The notes beneath the pieces are model-generated. The model did no database searches. It was not told where the DNA came from and saw nothing but the letters and a program-made list of their open reading frames with translations. The translations under genes and the position numbers were made by a program. A stretch of 50,212 bases of DNA from Ruminococcaceae bacterium OttesenSCG-928-L11 (GTDB lineage Bacteria > Bacillota > Clostridia > Oscillospirales > Ruminococcaceae): NCBI GenBank assembly GCA_030265885.1, contig JAJDGX010000002.1, positions 1-50,212 on the forward strand. The letters are read 5' to 3'. This document shows positions 7,914-15,234 of this stretch, piece after piece; within the stretch, counting starts at the first letter, position 1; the number at the start of each line of letters is the position of its first letter.

Positions 7914-8522
7914 ATGGGCAAAACCATTCTATTCCAGGGCGACAGCATCACCGACACCGGACGCCGGGAAGCCAGCACCGATTTTCTCGGCAAAGGCTAT
8001 GTCCACAAAATCGCCGATATCCTCGCCGCCCGGGATGCATCTGTGCAGGTTATCAACCGGGGCATTTCCGGCAACCGTGTGGTTGACCTGGTCGCCCGCT
8101 GGCAGGAGGACTGCATCGATCTCAACCCGGATGTGCTGACAATCCTCATCGGCATCAACGACTGCTGGCGCAAATACGACAGCAACGACCCGACCCCTGT
8201 GGAGGCCTTTGAGGCCAACTACGACGCCATCCTCACCCAGGTTCGCGCCAAGACAAAGGCGACCATCTTTCTGATGGAGCCCTATGTGCTGCCTGTGCCG
8301 GCCGACCGGCTCCAATGGCGGGAGACGCTGGATCCCCAGATTCAGGCCGTGCGCCGCCTTGCAAAGAAGCACCGCACCCATCTGATTCCCCTGGACGCTA
8401 TTTTCGCCATCGCCGCCATTGACTGCGACTACACCGACCTGACCGTCGACGGGGTGCACCCCACCGATGCCGGCCACGAGCTCATCTGCCGGGAGTGGCT
8501 GCGGGCCTACGACGCCCTGTAA
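7914..8522 (+). CDS. SGNH/GDSL-family hydrolase
   Basis: 202 residues without a signal peptide. The four SGNH blocks are in order: GDSITDTG (nucleophile Ser, block I), RGISGNRVVDL (Gly, block II), ILIGINDCW (Asn, block III) and DGVHPTDAGH (Asp/His, block V). Such enzymes are esterases, often deacetylating carbohydrates. The substrate cannot be read. CAAGGAGG with good spacing fixes the start. It lies 27 bases after the DUF4430-like gene and is convergent with the next gene, with only 8 bases between the stops. Confidence 0.9.
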   Translation: MGKTILFQGDSITDTGRREASTDFLGKGYVHKIADILAARDASVQVINRGISGNRVVDLVARWQEDCIDLNPDVLTILIGINDCWRKYDSNDPTPVEAFEANYDAILTQVRAKTKATIFLMEPYVLPVPADRLQWRETLDPQIQAVRRLAKKHRTHLIPLDAIFAIAAIDCDYTDLTVDGVHPTDAGHELICREWLRAYDAL

Positions 8523-8530
8523 GCAGTCCC

Positions 8531-9205
8531 CTAATCGAGCAGTACAAAGCCGCCGCCCAAGGTGGTGGTTTTCATCCACAAGGCAAGATCGATTTCCTTG
8601 CACTGGCCCTGATCATAGATCAGGGCCAGATTTGTTTGTGGAGCAAACGCCACAATGGTCACCCAATGCCAGCTGTCCAGGTTTTGCAGGGAACCGTTGG
8701 AGAGATTGAGAAACGCCACCGGTATATCGGCGGACAATGCCCTTGCAATGCGGTTTGTCGCGTCCTCCGTGCGGCTTTTTGCCATGCCCAGCGGGGGAAC
8801 CTCCACCGTCGTACCGGTAAGGGGGATGGATTTGGATGCGGCATACCGGATAACCCCCTCCAAAAGCATGCCGGTCTTGTTCACCCCCATAGCGGTCGGC
8901 GTGACATACTCCCAGACCTCATTCATCAGCGAGAGAAACCCAGCCTGCCGGTTCCCGTCATAGGGGCACAGAGACTCCCAGCCGGCCCGGGTGCGGGAGA
9001 GGTACCACAGGATATGGGCACTGGTTGTGGGGCCGCAGCCGGCCTGTCGTTTCCAGCTGTCCCGATACCAGGCCTGGTTGGCACCGAAGTAACTCTGCCC
9101 CTCCCCCTCAATGCGCAGCACCTGGGGTGTCCGCAAAGATACATTCGCGCCGGACTCCCCCCATGTGTGGGTGGTCGTGTCGGTACCGCAGCGTGCGTCC
9201 ATCAT
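8531..9205 (-). CDS. C39-like cysteine peptidase-fold protein
   Basis: 224 residues, no signal peptide. AGCGPTTSAHIL holds a nucleophile-type Cys (Cys57) at the start of a helix; SWHWVTIV holds a His (His180), and IYDQG supplies a possible Asp (Asp198). This order and spacing match papain-like C39-family folds. The local sequence otherwise resembles uncharacterised clostridial proteins. The start overlaps the stop of the upstream GNAT gene by 4 bases (ATGA on the minus strand), so the two are coupled. The substrate is unknown, and the peptidase call rests on the catalytic pattern. Confidence 0.65.
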   Translation of the reverse strand: MMDARCGTDTTTHTWGESGANVSLRTPQVLRIEGEGQSYFGANQAWYRDSWKRQAGCGPTTSAHILWYLSRTRAGWESLCPYDGNRQAGFLSLMNEVWEYVTPTAMGVNKTGMLLEGVIRYAASKSIPLTGTTVEVPPLGMAKSRTEDATNRIARALSADIPVAFLNLSNGSLQNLDSWHWVTIVAFAPQTNLALIYDQGQCKEIDLALWMKTTTLGGGFVLLD

Positions 9206-9651
9206 AGATCCTTCACCATCTGCATGTAGTCAAAGGCTTCGTAGCCCAGCCGCTCATACAGGGCAATCGCGGCGGTGTTGGAGCGAGTGACCTCCAGGCG
9301 GAAGCGCTTCGCCCTGTCGCTGTTTTCCTCCTCGACGCGCCGGATATAGGCGGAGCCTATCCCCCTGCCCTGAAAGGCGGGCAGAATATACGCCTCCTCC
9401 AGCAGAACGACCAGGCCGCCCACCTCGTTTGACCAGGTATAGGACACCAGCCCGTACCCGGCATACACATCGTCGTACACAAACGTATATCCCTTCATAA
9501 AAGGGTTGTGATTGAGACATTCCTCGAAGGTGGAGGCAAAGTTTTCCTCCGGCACAGGATGCAGGACAGCATCCAGGGAGTAAAACTGCTTCGAGGCCTC
9601 GATGTAATCGGTTTTGTCACACGGTTGAAACTCGCGTATAAGAAGCGCCAT
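9202..9651 (-). CDS. GNAT family N-acetyltransferase behind a structured repeat
   Basis: 149 residues, single GNAT domain. AYILPAFQGRGIGSAYIRRV is the acetyl-CoA loop, followed by LEVTRSNTAAIALYERLGYEAFDYMQM, which is typical of small GNATs. The acceptor is unknown. It is the first gene of a two-gene operon with the C39-like protein. Its start codon lies 15 bases from the end of a dispersed repeat, and the only ribosome-site-like bases (GGGG) belong to that repeat's edge. See the repeat at 9655-9855. Confidence 0.85.
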   Translation of the reverse strand: MALLIREFQPCDKTDYIEASKQFYSLDAVLHPVPEENFASTFEECLNHNPFMKGYTFVYDDVYAGYGLVSYTWSNEVGGLVVLLEEAYILPAFQGRGIGSAYIRRVEEENSDRAKRFRLEVTRSNTAAIALYERLGYEAFDYMQMVKDL

Positions 9652-9654
9652 TGT

Positions 9655-9855
9655 AAAACCCCATTTCTGGCCAAGAATAAAGAATAGTGCTGATACGCAA
9701 AGCCCTCCCTTGGCCAGTATGGCTTTGCATGCAAAGTCGAGGCGTCAGCCGAGAGGTGGGCGTGCGAATGCACGCTAACCCCTATTTCTGGCCAAGGTGT
9801 ACAGAATAATGTTGATGCACAAAGCCCTCCTTGGCCAGTATGGCTTTGCATGCAG
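9655..9855 (-). repeat. Dispersed structured repeat, version A, two tandem units
   Basis: Two units with a 121-bp period (CTGGCCAAG at 9667 and 9788). Read toward the GNAT gene, the complete unit holds a GCGTGC/GCACGC hairpin, the conserved CTCGGCTG(T/A)CGCCTCG, a hairpin CTTTGC/GCAAAG, and then a long-range stem of CTGGCCAAG (complement of 9709-9717) with CTTGGCCAG (complement of 9667-9675), ending 15 bases before the ATG. The same element occurs at 15019-15232, and a diverged version at 17849-18226. Confidence 0.85.
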
Positions 9856-9870
9856 AAATGAACAAGCATA

Positions 9871-9906
9871 AAGCAATGGCTCGGTTTCAACCCCGAGCCA
9901 TTGCTT
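9871..9906 (-). terminator. Terminator of the tldD-tldE operon
   Basis: AAGCAATGGCTCGG pairs perfectly with CCGAGCCATTGCTT over an 8-base loop. It lies 33 bases past the minus-strand tldE stop. The run after the stem on the minus strand is only mildly T-rich. Confidence 0.65.
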
Positions 9907-9938
9907 TGCCGTGCTCTGTCAGGCCGTCAACTCGTTGC

Positions 9939-11276
9939 TCAGCTCTCTCCGGCGATGGAAAGCGCCTTGACCAGCGCCGATGCGGAGCCAACGCCGCCTT
10001 CCAGCACAAAGTCGTTGGCGATGCCGGTGATATCCCCCAGCAGCCGATAGAAGTTCCCGGCGATGGTGAACTGCTCGATGGGCCGGGAGCGCTTGCCTCC
10101 CTCAATGAGCCACCCCTTGGACTCCAGCGAGAAATCGCCGGTGGAGGCGTTAGCGGAGGCATGCATGCCCTTCAATTCCGTAATGTAGACGCCCCGCTCC
10201 ACCCCGGCAAGCAGCTGGTCGAAGGACTGGCCGCCCGGCTGCAGGCACAGGTTCCAGGGTGCCACCGACACATCGCCCGCGTAGGAGCGCTTGCGGCCAT
10301 TGCCGGTGGAGGCGCGCCCCGCTCTGGCCGCCGACTGCATGTCGTACAGCAGGGCCTTCAGCACGCCGTTTTCTATCAGCGTCTTGGGGAAGGTGGGGAC
10401 ACCCTCGTCGTCAAAGGGCGTTTTGCACAGGCTTTCGGCCAGATGAGGGGCATCTGTCAGCGTCACAATCTCTGACGCAATGGCGGTGCCCTCCTTGCCG
10501 GACAGCAGGGACAGCCCCTTCTGCACAGCGTCGCCGGAAAATACCGACTGGAAGCAGGAAAGCATCTCGCACATCATGCGGCGGGAAAACACCACCGGGT
10601 ACTGTCCGGAGGGCACCGTGCTCCCCCCAATGGAGCCGACTGCCAGCGCAACGGCCTCCTTGGCCACCGCAGCCAGGTCAATCTGCTCCGCCGTCAGATA
10701 TTCTCCCACAGCGTCGCCGCTGAACTTGCGCCCGTCCTGCTCCGCCACCGCTTCGCAGAGGACGGTATACCCCCCCTGCACATTGGAAAGATCCACCCCG
10801 TGGGAGTTGGCAAGCGCAGTCTCACCCCGATAAAAGCTGATATAGGCATAGGGGACAGATACCATCCGCTCGTCCTCCGCCAGCGCCAGACGCTCGATTT
10901 CCACCGCCATCTGCTTGAGTTTATCCACATCGCAGGCCTCGGGTGCGGACTGGGGCAGGGCTGTGTAATCGCCGCCGCCCTCGTATATGGCGGCGAAGCC
11001 GGTGCTCTCCAGCACCCCGGCGCAGGCGGAGGCGTCATCCACCAGCCGCTTCGCCTCTTTTTCGCTCAGTTCCTGGGTGTGGGAGTAGCCGGTTTTGCCG
11101 TCGATAATGCAGCGGAAGCAGGCTCCCAGTGCCGTTTTATCGGAGAAGCTGTCCACCTCGCCCTTGTATGCCTTTACTGTGGTGGAGGCGCTGGCCTGGT
11201 AATACAGGTCGTATTCCGTCAGGCCCTTTTGGGCGGCATACCCGGTGACGGCCTGTTTGAATTCATTGTATGTCAT
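9939..11276 (-). CDS. tldE: TldE/PmbA-type metallopeptidase subunit
   Basis: 445 residues. It forms a heterodimer with TldD that degrades unfolded peptides and matures some peptide products (microcin B17, CcdA in E. coli). This member lacks an HExxxH site, as TldE does; only TldD carries the metal site. Family features are the N-terminal YDLYYQASASTTVKAYKGE, the central VVFSRRMMCEMLSCF, and the C-terminal LKGMHASANASTGDFSLESKG. It lies 27 bases downstream of tldD, in the same operon. No obvious peptide substrate gene is adjacent. Confidence 0.93.
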   Translation of the reverse strand: MTYNEFKQAVTGYAAQKGLTEYDLYYQASASTTVKAYKGEVDSFSDKTALGACFRCIIDGKTGYSHTQELSEKEAKRLVDDASACAGVLESTGFAAIYEGGGDYTALPQSAPEACDVDKLKQMAVEIERLALAEDERMVSVPYAYISFYRGETALANSHGVDLSNVQGGYTVLCEAVAEQDGRKFSGDAVGEYLTAEQIDLAAVAKEAVALAVGSIGGSTVPSGQYPVVFSRRMMCEMLSCFQSVFSGDAVQKGLSLLSGKEGTAIASEIVTLTDAPHLAESLCKTPFDDEGVPTFPKTLIENGVLKALLYDMQSAARAGRASTGNGRKRSYAGDVSVAPWNLCLQPGGQSFDQLLAGVERGVYITELKGMHASANASTGDFSLESKGWLIEGGKRSRPIEQFTIAGNFYRLLGDITGIANDFVLEGGVGSASALVKALSIAGES

Positions 11277-11303
11277 GCTGTTTCGTCCTTTCTGCGATTT
11301 CGC

Positions 11304-12683
11304 TTATCGGCCGCCTACGGTAATTTCACGCACGCGAATCATGGGCTGCCCCACATTGGTGGGAACCGTGCCGCTCTCGGAGCCGCACATCCCCTGGGAC
11401 AGCGCCAGATTTTGGCCCACCATATCAATGTCCAGCAGAATTTGTGAGCCCTTGCCGATGAGGGAGGCGCCGCGAACCGGCTCTGTGATCTTGCCGTTTT
11501 TCACCAGATATCCCTCGGATACGGCGAAGTTGAACTCTCCTGTGGCGGGATTGACCGAGCCGCCGCCCATCCGCTTGGCGTAAAGGCCATTGTCGATGGA
11601 GGCGATGATGTCCTCGTTTTTGTCGGGGCCGTTTTCGATGAAGGTGTTGGTCATGCGGGAGGTGGGGGCATATTGGTACGATTCCCGCCTGCCGCTACCG
11701 GTGGGGGCCATTTCCATCCGGCGACCGCCCAGCTTGTCGATGAGATAGCCCTTGAGAACACCGTCCTGAATCAACACATTCCGCTGGGCCGGTGTGCCCT
11801 CATCGTCGATATTCAGGCTGCCCCAGTTGCCGGGAAGGGTGCCGTCGTCGGTGGCGGATACCTTGGGATTGGCGATGACCTCTCCCAGCCTGCCGGAAAA
11901 TTCCGAATTGCCCTTGGCCACAGAGGTGGCCTCCAGCGAATGTCCGCACGCCTCGTGGAAGATAACGCCGCCAAAGCCGTTGTCGATGGCCACCGGCATG
12001 CGCCCGGCGGGACAGTTGCGGGCATGGAGCATTGTCACCGCACGCTGCGCCGCACCCCGGGCCGATTCCTGCACGTCAATCTCCTCAAAGCACTCAAAGC
12101 CGGCGGAGCGGCCCGGCCCGTCGTAGCCGGTCTGGTTCTCGGTGCCGTCGGAGGCAACCGCTGTGTTAAACAGCCGGGTATAGGCCCGGCGATCGGTGGC
12201 AAAAATCCCTTCTGTATTGGCTATCAGCACCGTCTGATCCCATTCGATCAAATCTGTGATGGCCTGGACAATCTCCGGGGAATAGGCCTTTATTGCGCCA
12301 TAGGCCGAGCGAATCAGGGCGGCCTTGTCGGCCAGCGCAACGGAATCCAGCGGCAGCTTCACCGGGTGAGCCGTCTCGATGACGGTAGGCGTCAGCACAA
12401 TGTCCAGCACGGCAGCAGAATCGCCGATGGCAGCAGCGGCCTTTTTGGCACAGGCCAGAAGCCCGTCCCGACTCAGGTCGTTGGTGGTGGCGTAGACACT
12501 GCGCAGACCCTTGAATACGCGCACCCCGGCGCCCCAGCGCTTGCCCTTGATAGCGGTGTCCAGCTTGTCGTCGATCATCTTCATGTTGGAGCGCATCGTG
12601 TCCTCGGCAAAGAGCTCGGCAAAGTCCCCGCCGGTTGCAACAGCCTGTTCCAGCACCAGCTGCGCGGTTTCGCGGTCTATCAT
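11304..12683 (-). CDS. tldD: TldD-type zinc metallopeptidase
   Basis: 459 residues. HEACGH (about 243-248) is the HExxxH zinc site that makes this the catalytic half of TldD/TldE. The preceding MPVAIDNGFGGVIFHEACGH and the later GGGSVNPATGEFNFAVSEGY region are typical. The start is the ATG after AAAGGAG; in-frame codons upstream (to 12785) lack a ribosome site and were excluded. It is the first gene of the operon with tldE, which suggests balanced production of the two subunits. Confidence 0.95.
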   Translation of the reverse strand: MIDRETAQLVLEQAVATGGDFAELFAEDTMRSNMKMIDDKLDTAIKGKRWGAGVRVFKGLRSVYATTNDLSRDGLLACAKKAAAAIGDSAAVLDIVLTPTVIETAHPVKLPLDSVALADKAALIRSAYGAIKAYSPEIVQAITDLIEWDQTVLIANTEGIFATDRRAYTRLFNTAVASDGTENQTGYDGPGRSAGFECFEEIDVQESARGAAQRAVTMLHARNCPAGRMPVAIDNGFGGVIFHEACGHSLEATSVAKGNSEFSGRLGEVIANPKVSATDDGTLPGNWGSLNIDDEGTPAQRNVLIQDGVLKGYLIDKLGGRRMEMAPTGSGRRESYQYAPTSRMTNTFIENGPDKNEDIIASIDNGLYAKRMGGGSVNPATGEFNFAVSEGYLVKNGKITEPVRGASLIGKGSQILLDIDMVGQNLALSQGMCGSESGTVPTNVGQPMIRVREITVGGR

Positions 12684-12859
12684 TTCATCGTCTCCTTTAC
12701 GGGTCATTGCGGCGCGCCGGAAGTGCCTTGCCGACACCTGCTCCAAACACCGCCGCTGCATTGCAATCTCTATTGTATTGTACATGACTTGGGCGGGAAT
12801 ATCAAATAGGAATGAGTCACTCCCCCATCCTGAGGGATATGGAAAATTTTATCATGTTG

Positions 12860-12868
12860 TGCTATACT
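12860..12868 (+). promoter_or_regulatory. Extended -10 promoter candidate for cardiolipin synthase
   Basis: TGC directly before TATACT makes an extended -10 element about 115 bases upstream of the cls start, in the 300-base gap between the divergent tldD and cls genes. The matching -35 position is poor. Nothing else identifiable was seen in this gap apart from the ribosome sites. Confidence 0.4.
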
Positions 12869-12983
12869 GTATTTATGTGTTTTTTTCGACAACAACGGAA
12901 TCCAACCGGCACGGCAGCAATCACCGCAGAATGAAACAGCCGCCCCCAAATATGCTTGTGGAAGAGGGTTACAGGAGGATATA

Positions 12984-14531
12984 ATGAGTAAGCTGGAATT
13001 GCGTCAACGGCCACCATACCGCACCATGCTGTGGCGCCGCGCCATTGTCATTCTGCTGATATTGATACAGCTGCTTGTCATGGGATATTACCTGTACAGC
13101 ACAAGCCAGGCATCCCAGATTATGAACACCGCGCTGCTGGTCATCAGCATATGTGTCACGCTGTATATCGTCGGCAAGCAGGACAAGCCTGCCTATAAAA
13201 TCCTATGGATCATGCTGATACTGACTCTGCCGATTTTCGGCGGCTGCATCTATTTGCTCTTCAACCACCAAACCATGTCGCGGCGCTTTCGCAAGCAGCT
13301 GAACGCCATGGAGGAGTGGAGCCTACCCCTGTATTTTCGGGGAAGGAAAGCACCAGAGATCACCAAAGAATATGCAGAATTCCGCCCGCAGATACAGTAT
13401 TTGGAGGATCACGCAGGGTATCCGCTGTTTGAGGCCACCCAGACAAAGTTTCTCAACTCGGGCGAGGCCTACTTTGCCCAGCTTTTGCAGGAGCTGGAAA
13501 AGGCGGAGCGCTATATCTTCGTGGAGTCCTTCATCCTGTCCGAGGGCAGAATGCTGGACACCGTGCTGGATATTATGGAACGCAAGGCCGCCGAAGGGCT
13601 GGATGTGCGCCTGATGTACGACGACATCGGCTGCTTTTTGACCTTGCCCCGGAATTATCGCAAGAAAATCGCCGCCCGGGGAATTCGCTGCACCGTCTTT
13701 AACCCCTTCAGCCCGGTTTTGTCCACACTGCAAAACAACCGGGATCACCGCAAAATTGTGTCCATAGACGGCAAGATTGCCTTTACCGGCGGCATCAATC
13801 TGGCCGATGAATACATCAACGAATTTGAGAAGCACGGCCACTGGCGGGATTCCGCTGTTATGCTGACCGGCGCGGCTGCCTGGAGCCTGACGCTGATTTT
13901 TCTGGAGCTGTGGCATGTCAGCAACAAGGATATGGAAAATTTCGACGCACTGTATCCGTGGGACAAGCCCTGCACCATCGAAAGCGACGGCCTGGTACAG
14001 CCCTATGCCGACAGCCCCGTAGACGATGAAAACGTCGGCGAGCATGTCTACATTCAGATCATCAACAATGCCAAAGACTATGTCTACATCAACACCCCCT
14101 ATCTCATCATCGACGACAACCTGATGTCGGCCCTGAAGCTGTCGGCCAAAAGCGGGGTGGATATCCGCATCATCACCCCCCATGTGTGGGACAAGCGTCT
14201 GGTACACATCACCACCCGCTCCTACTACCGGGAGTTGATTCAGGCGGGCATCCGGATTTATGAGTATTCCCGTGGATTTAACCACTCCAAGACCTTTGTA
14301 TCCGACGACCGAATCGCCACCGTCGGCACCACCAATCTGGACTACCGCAGCCTGTACCTTCATTTTGAATGCGGTGTTACCATGTATCGAAGCAGCGCCG
14401 TTATGGATGTAAAGGAGGATTTCCTCAACACCATCCCCATCTGCCAGGAAATTACCCTGGAAATGTGCAAGGCCGGCGCTCTAAAACGAATGATGCAGGA
14501 AGTGCTGCGGGTGTTCTCCCCCCTCATGTAG
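12984..14531 (+). CDS. cls: Cardiolipin synthase
   Basis: 515 residues. It transfers phosphatidyl groups between phosphatidylglycerols to make cardiolipin, in the membrane. Membrane segments lie at about 18-38, 46-63 and 71-93, as in bacterial Cls. Two phospholipase-D HKD motifs are complete: His255-Lys257-Asp262 in HRKIVSIDGKIAFTGG and His434-Lys436-Asp441 in HSKTFVSDDRIATVGTTN. ACAGGAGG precedes the ATG. The usual Cls order of N-terminal membrane part plus two PLD domains holds throughout. A terminator follows. Confidence 0.95.
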   Translation: MSKLELRQRPPYRTMLWRRAIVILLILIQLLVMGYYLYSTSQASQIMNTALLVISICVTLYIVGKQDKPAYKILWIMLILTLPIFGGCIYLLFNHQTMSRRFRKQLNAMEEWSLPLYFRGRKAPEITKEYAEFRPQIQYLEDHAGYPLFEATQTKFLNSGEAYFAQLLQELEKAERYIFVESFILSEGRMLDTVLDIMERKAAEGLDVRLMYDDIGCFLTLPRNYRKKIAARGIRCTVFNPFSPVLSTLQNNRDHRKIVSIDGKIAFTGGINLADEYINEFEKHGHWRDSAVMLTGAAAWSLTLIFLELWHVSNKDMENFDALYPWDKPCTIESDGLVQPYADSPVDDENVGEHVYIQIINNAKDYVYINTPYLIIDDNLMSALKLSAKSGVDIRIITPHVWDKRLVHITTRSYYRELIQAGIRIYEYSRGFNHSKTFVSDDRIATVGTTNLDYRSLYLHFECGVTMYRSSAVMDVKEDFLNTIPICQEITLEMCKAGALKRMMQEVLRVFSPLM

Positions 14532-14556
14532 CCATTCCCGCAGACGCCGAAATATG

Positions 14557-14600
14557 CAAAGCCGTCCGCCACCCTTTTTCCAGGGGCGCGGACGGCTTTG
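14557..14600. terminator. Bidirectional terminator after cls
   Basis: CAAAGCCGTCCGC pairs perfectly with GCGGACGGCTTTG; the loop holds a smaller CCCT/AGGGG pairing. It lies between the cls stop and the stop of the convergent small gene at 14605. Confidence 0.75.
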
Positions 14601-14604
14601 TCGG

Positions 14605-14835
14605 TTATCCTCCCGCCTCCATCTCGACAATTTCCAGTTCCGGCATTTCCCCGCCATACAGTGCCATGGCGCCGTCGCTCAGCAGGGGCATCATGCGCAT
14701 ACGGGCCGCCCGCGCCTTTCCCTGGGATTCGTAGGCGACAAGCTCCTTGCGCGTCGGCTCCTCCGCCACACAGAGATACTTTCTGGATTTCCCTTTCACA
14801 ATGCACTTTTTATCCGTTGATACTATGACATACAT
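14605..14835 (-). CDS. Small hypothetical protein, 76 residues
   Basis: The start at 14835 follows AAAAGGGG with about 11 bases of spacing. The protein has no signal or membrane segment. It begins MYVIVSTDKKCIVKGKSRKY, has a basic middle (GKARAARMRMM), and an acidic tail (EMPELEIVEMEAGG). No family is recognised. Support comes from the ribosome site and from convergence on a shared terminator with cls. It could be a small regulatory or housekeeping protein; nothing shows which. Confidence 0.55.
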   Translation of the reverse strand: MYVIVSTDKKCIVKGKSRKYLCVAEEPTRKELVAYESQGKARAARMRMMPLLSDGAMALYGGEMPELEIVEMEAGG

Positions 14836-14897
14836 CTAACTCAATCCCCTTTTATCCGGTTTACACATAGTGTGCCCATTTACTGGAAAAATAAAAG

Positions 14898-14926
14898 TTG
14901 ACTATTCCAAATTATTGTGCTAAGAT
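14898..14926 (+). promoter_or_regulatory. Strong promoter ahead of a terminated leader, upstream of the MATE gene
   Basis: TTGACT (14898-14903), a 17-base spacer, and TAAGAT (14921-14926) preceded by TGC give a near-consensus sigma-A promoter with an extended -10. It points toward the MATE gene 300 bases away, but an intrinsic terminator lies about 40 bases into the transcript. Confidence 0.7.
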
Positions 14927-14945
14927 GTGGATCGTTCATCGGAGG

Positions 14946-15012
14946 GTATATCAATACGGGTATATACTGGATAAGATGCGGGCCTGCGCCCTGTCTTATC
15001 TTCTTTTTATTT
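14946..15012 (+). terminator. Leader hairpin and intrinsic terminator (possible attenuator)
   Basis: A first stem, GTATAT (14946-14951) with ATATAC (14962-14967), is followed by GATAAGA (14970-14976) pairing with TCTTATC (14994-15000) around an inner GGGC/GCCC, then TTCTTTTTATTT. This is a standard intrinsic terminator. With the promoter at 14898 it predicts an RNA of about 80 bases, either an attenuated leader for the MATE gene or a separate small RNA. Confidence 0.65.
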
Positions 15013-15018
15013 GCAGGC

Positions 15019-15232
15019 TTGTCGCCTCGACTTTGCTCCGCAAAGCCATACTGGCCAAGGCATGGCTTTGCGTGTCAACTTTATTCTATATTCTTGGCCA
15101 GAAATGGGGGCAGCGTGCATTCGCACGCCCACCTCTCGGCTGTCGCCTCGACTTTGCTCCGCAAAGCCATACTGGCCAAGGGAAGCTTTGTGTGTCAACT
15201 TTATTTTATATTCTTGGCCAGAAATGAGGTTT
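15019..15232 (+). repeat. Dispersed structured repeat, version A, directly before the MATE gene
   Basis: Two units with a 121-bp period (CTGGCCAAG at 15051 and 15172), in the orientation opposite to the copy at 9655 but the same relative to its downstream gene. The gene-proximal unit has GCGTGC/GCACGC (15113-15128), CTTTGC/GCAAAG (15152-15166), and a long-range stem CTGGCCAAG (15172-15180) with CTTGGCCAG (15213-15221). The right arm ends 13 bases before the MATE ATG. Confidence 0.85.
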
Positions 15233-15234
15233 GT

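Noticed and set aside
14941-15012. Mini-ykkC (guanidine-II) riboswitch before the MATE gene
   Set aside because: Only one ACGG occurs and its flanks do not form the required pair of hairpins with ACGR loops.
15019-15234. N-terminal extensions of the MATE and F420-ligase-like proteins through the repeats
   Set aside because: The extra residues translate the repeat, differ between loci, and lie upstream of good starts next to ribosome sites.
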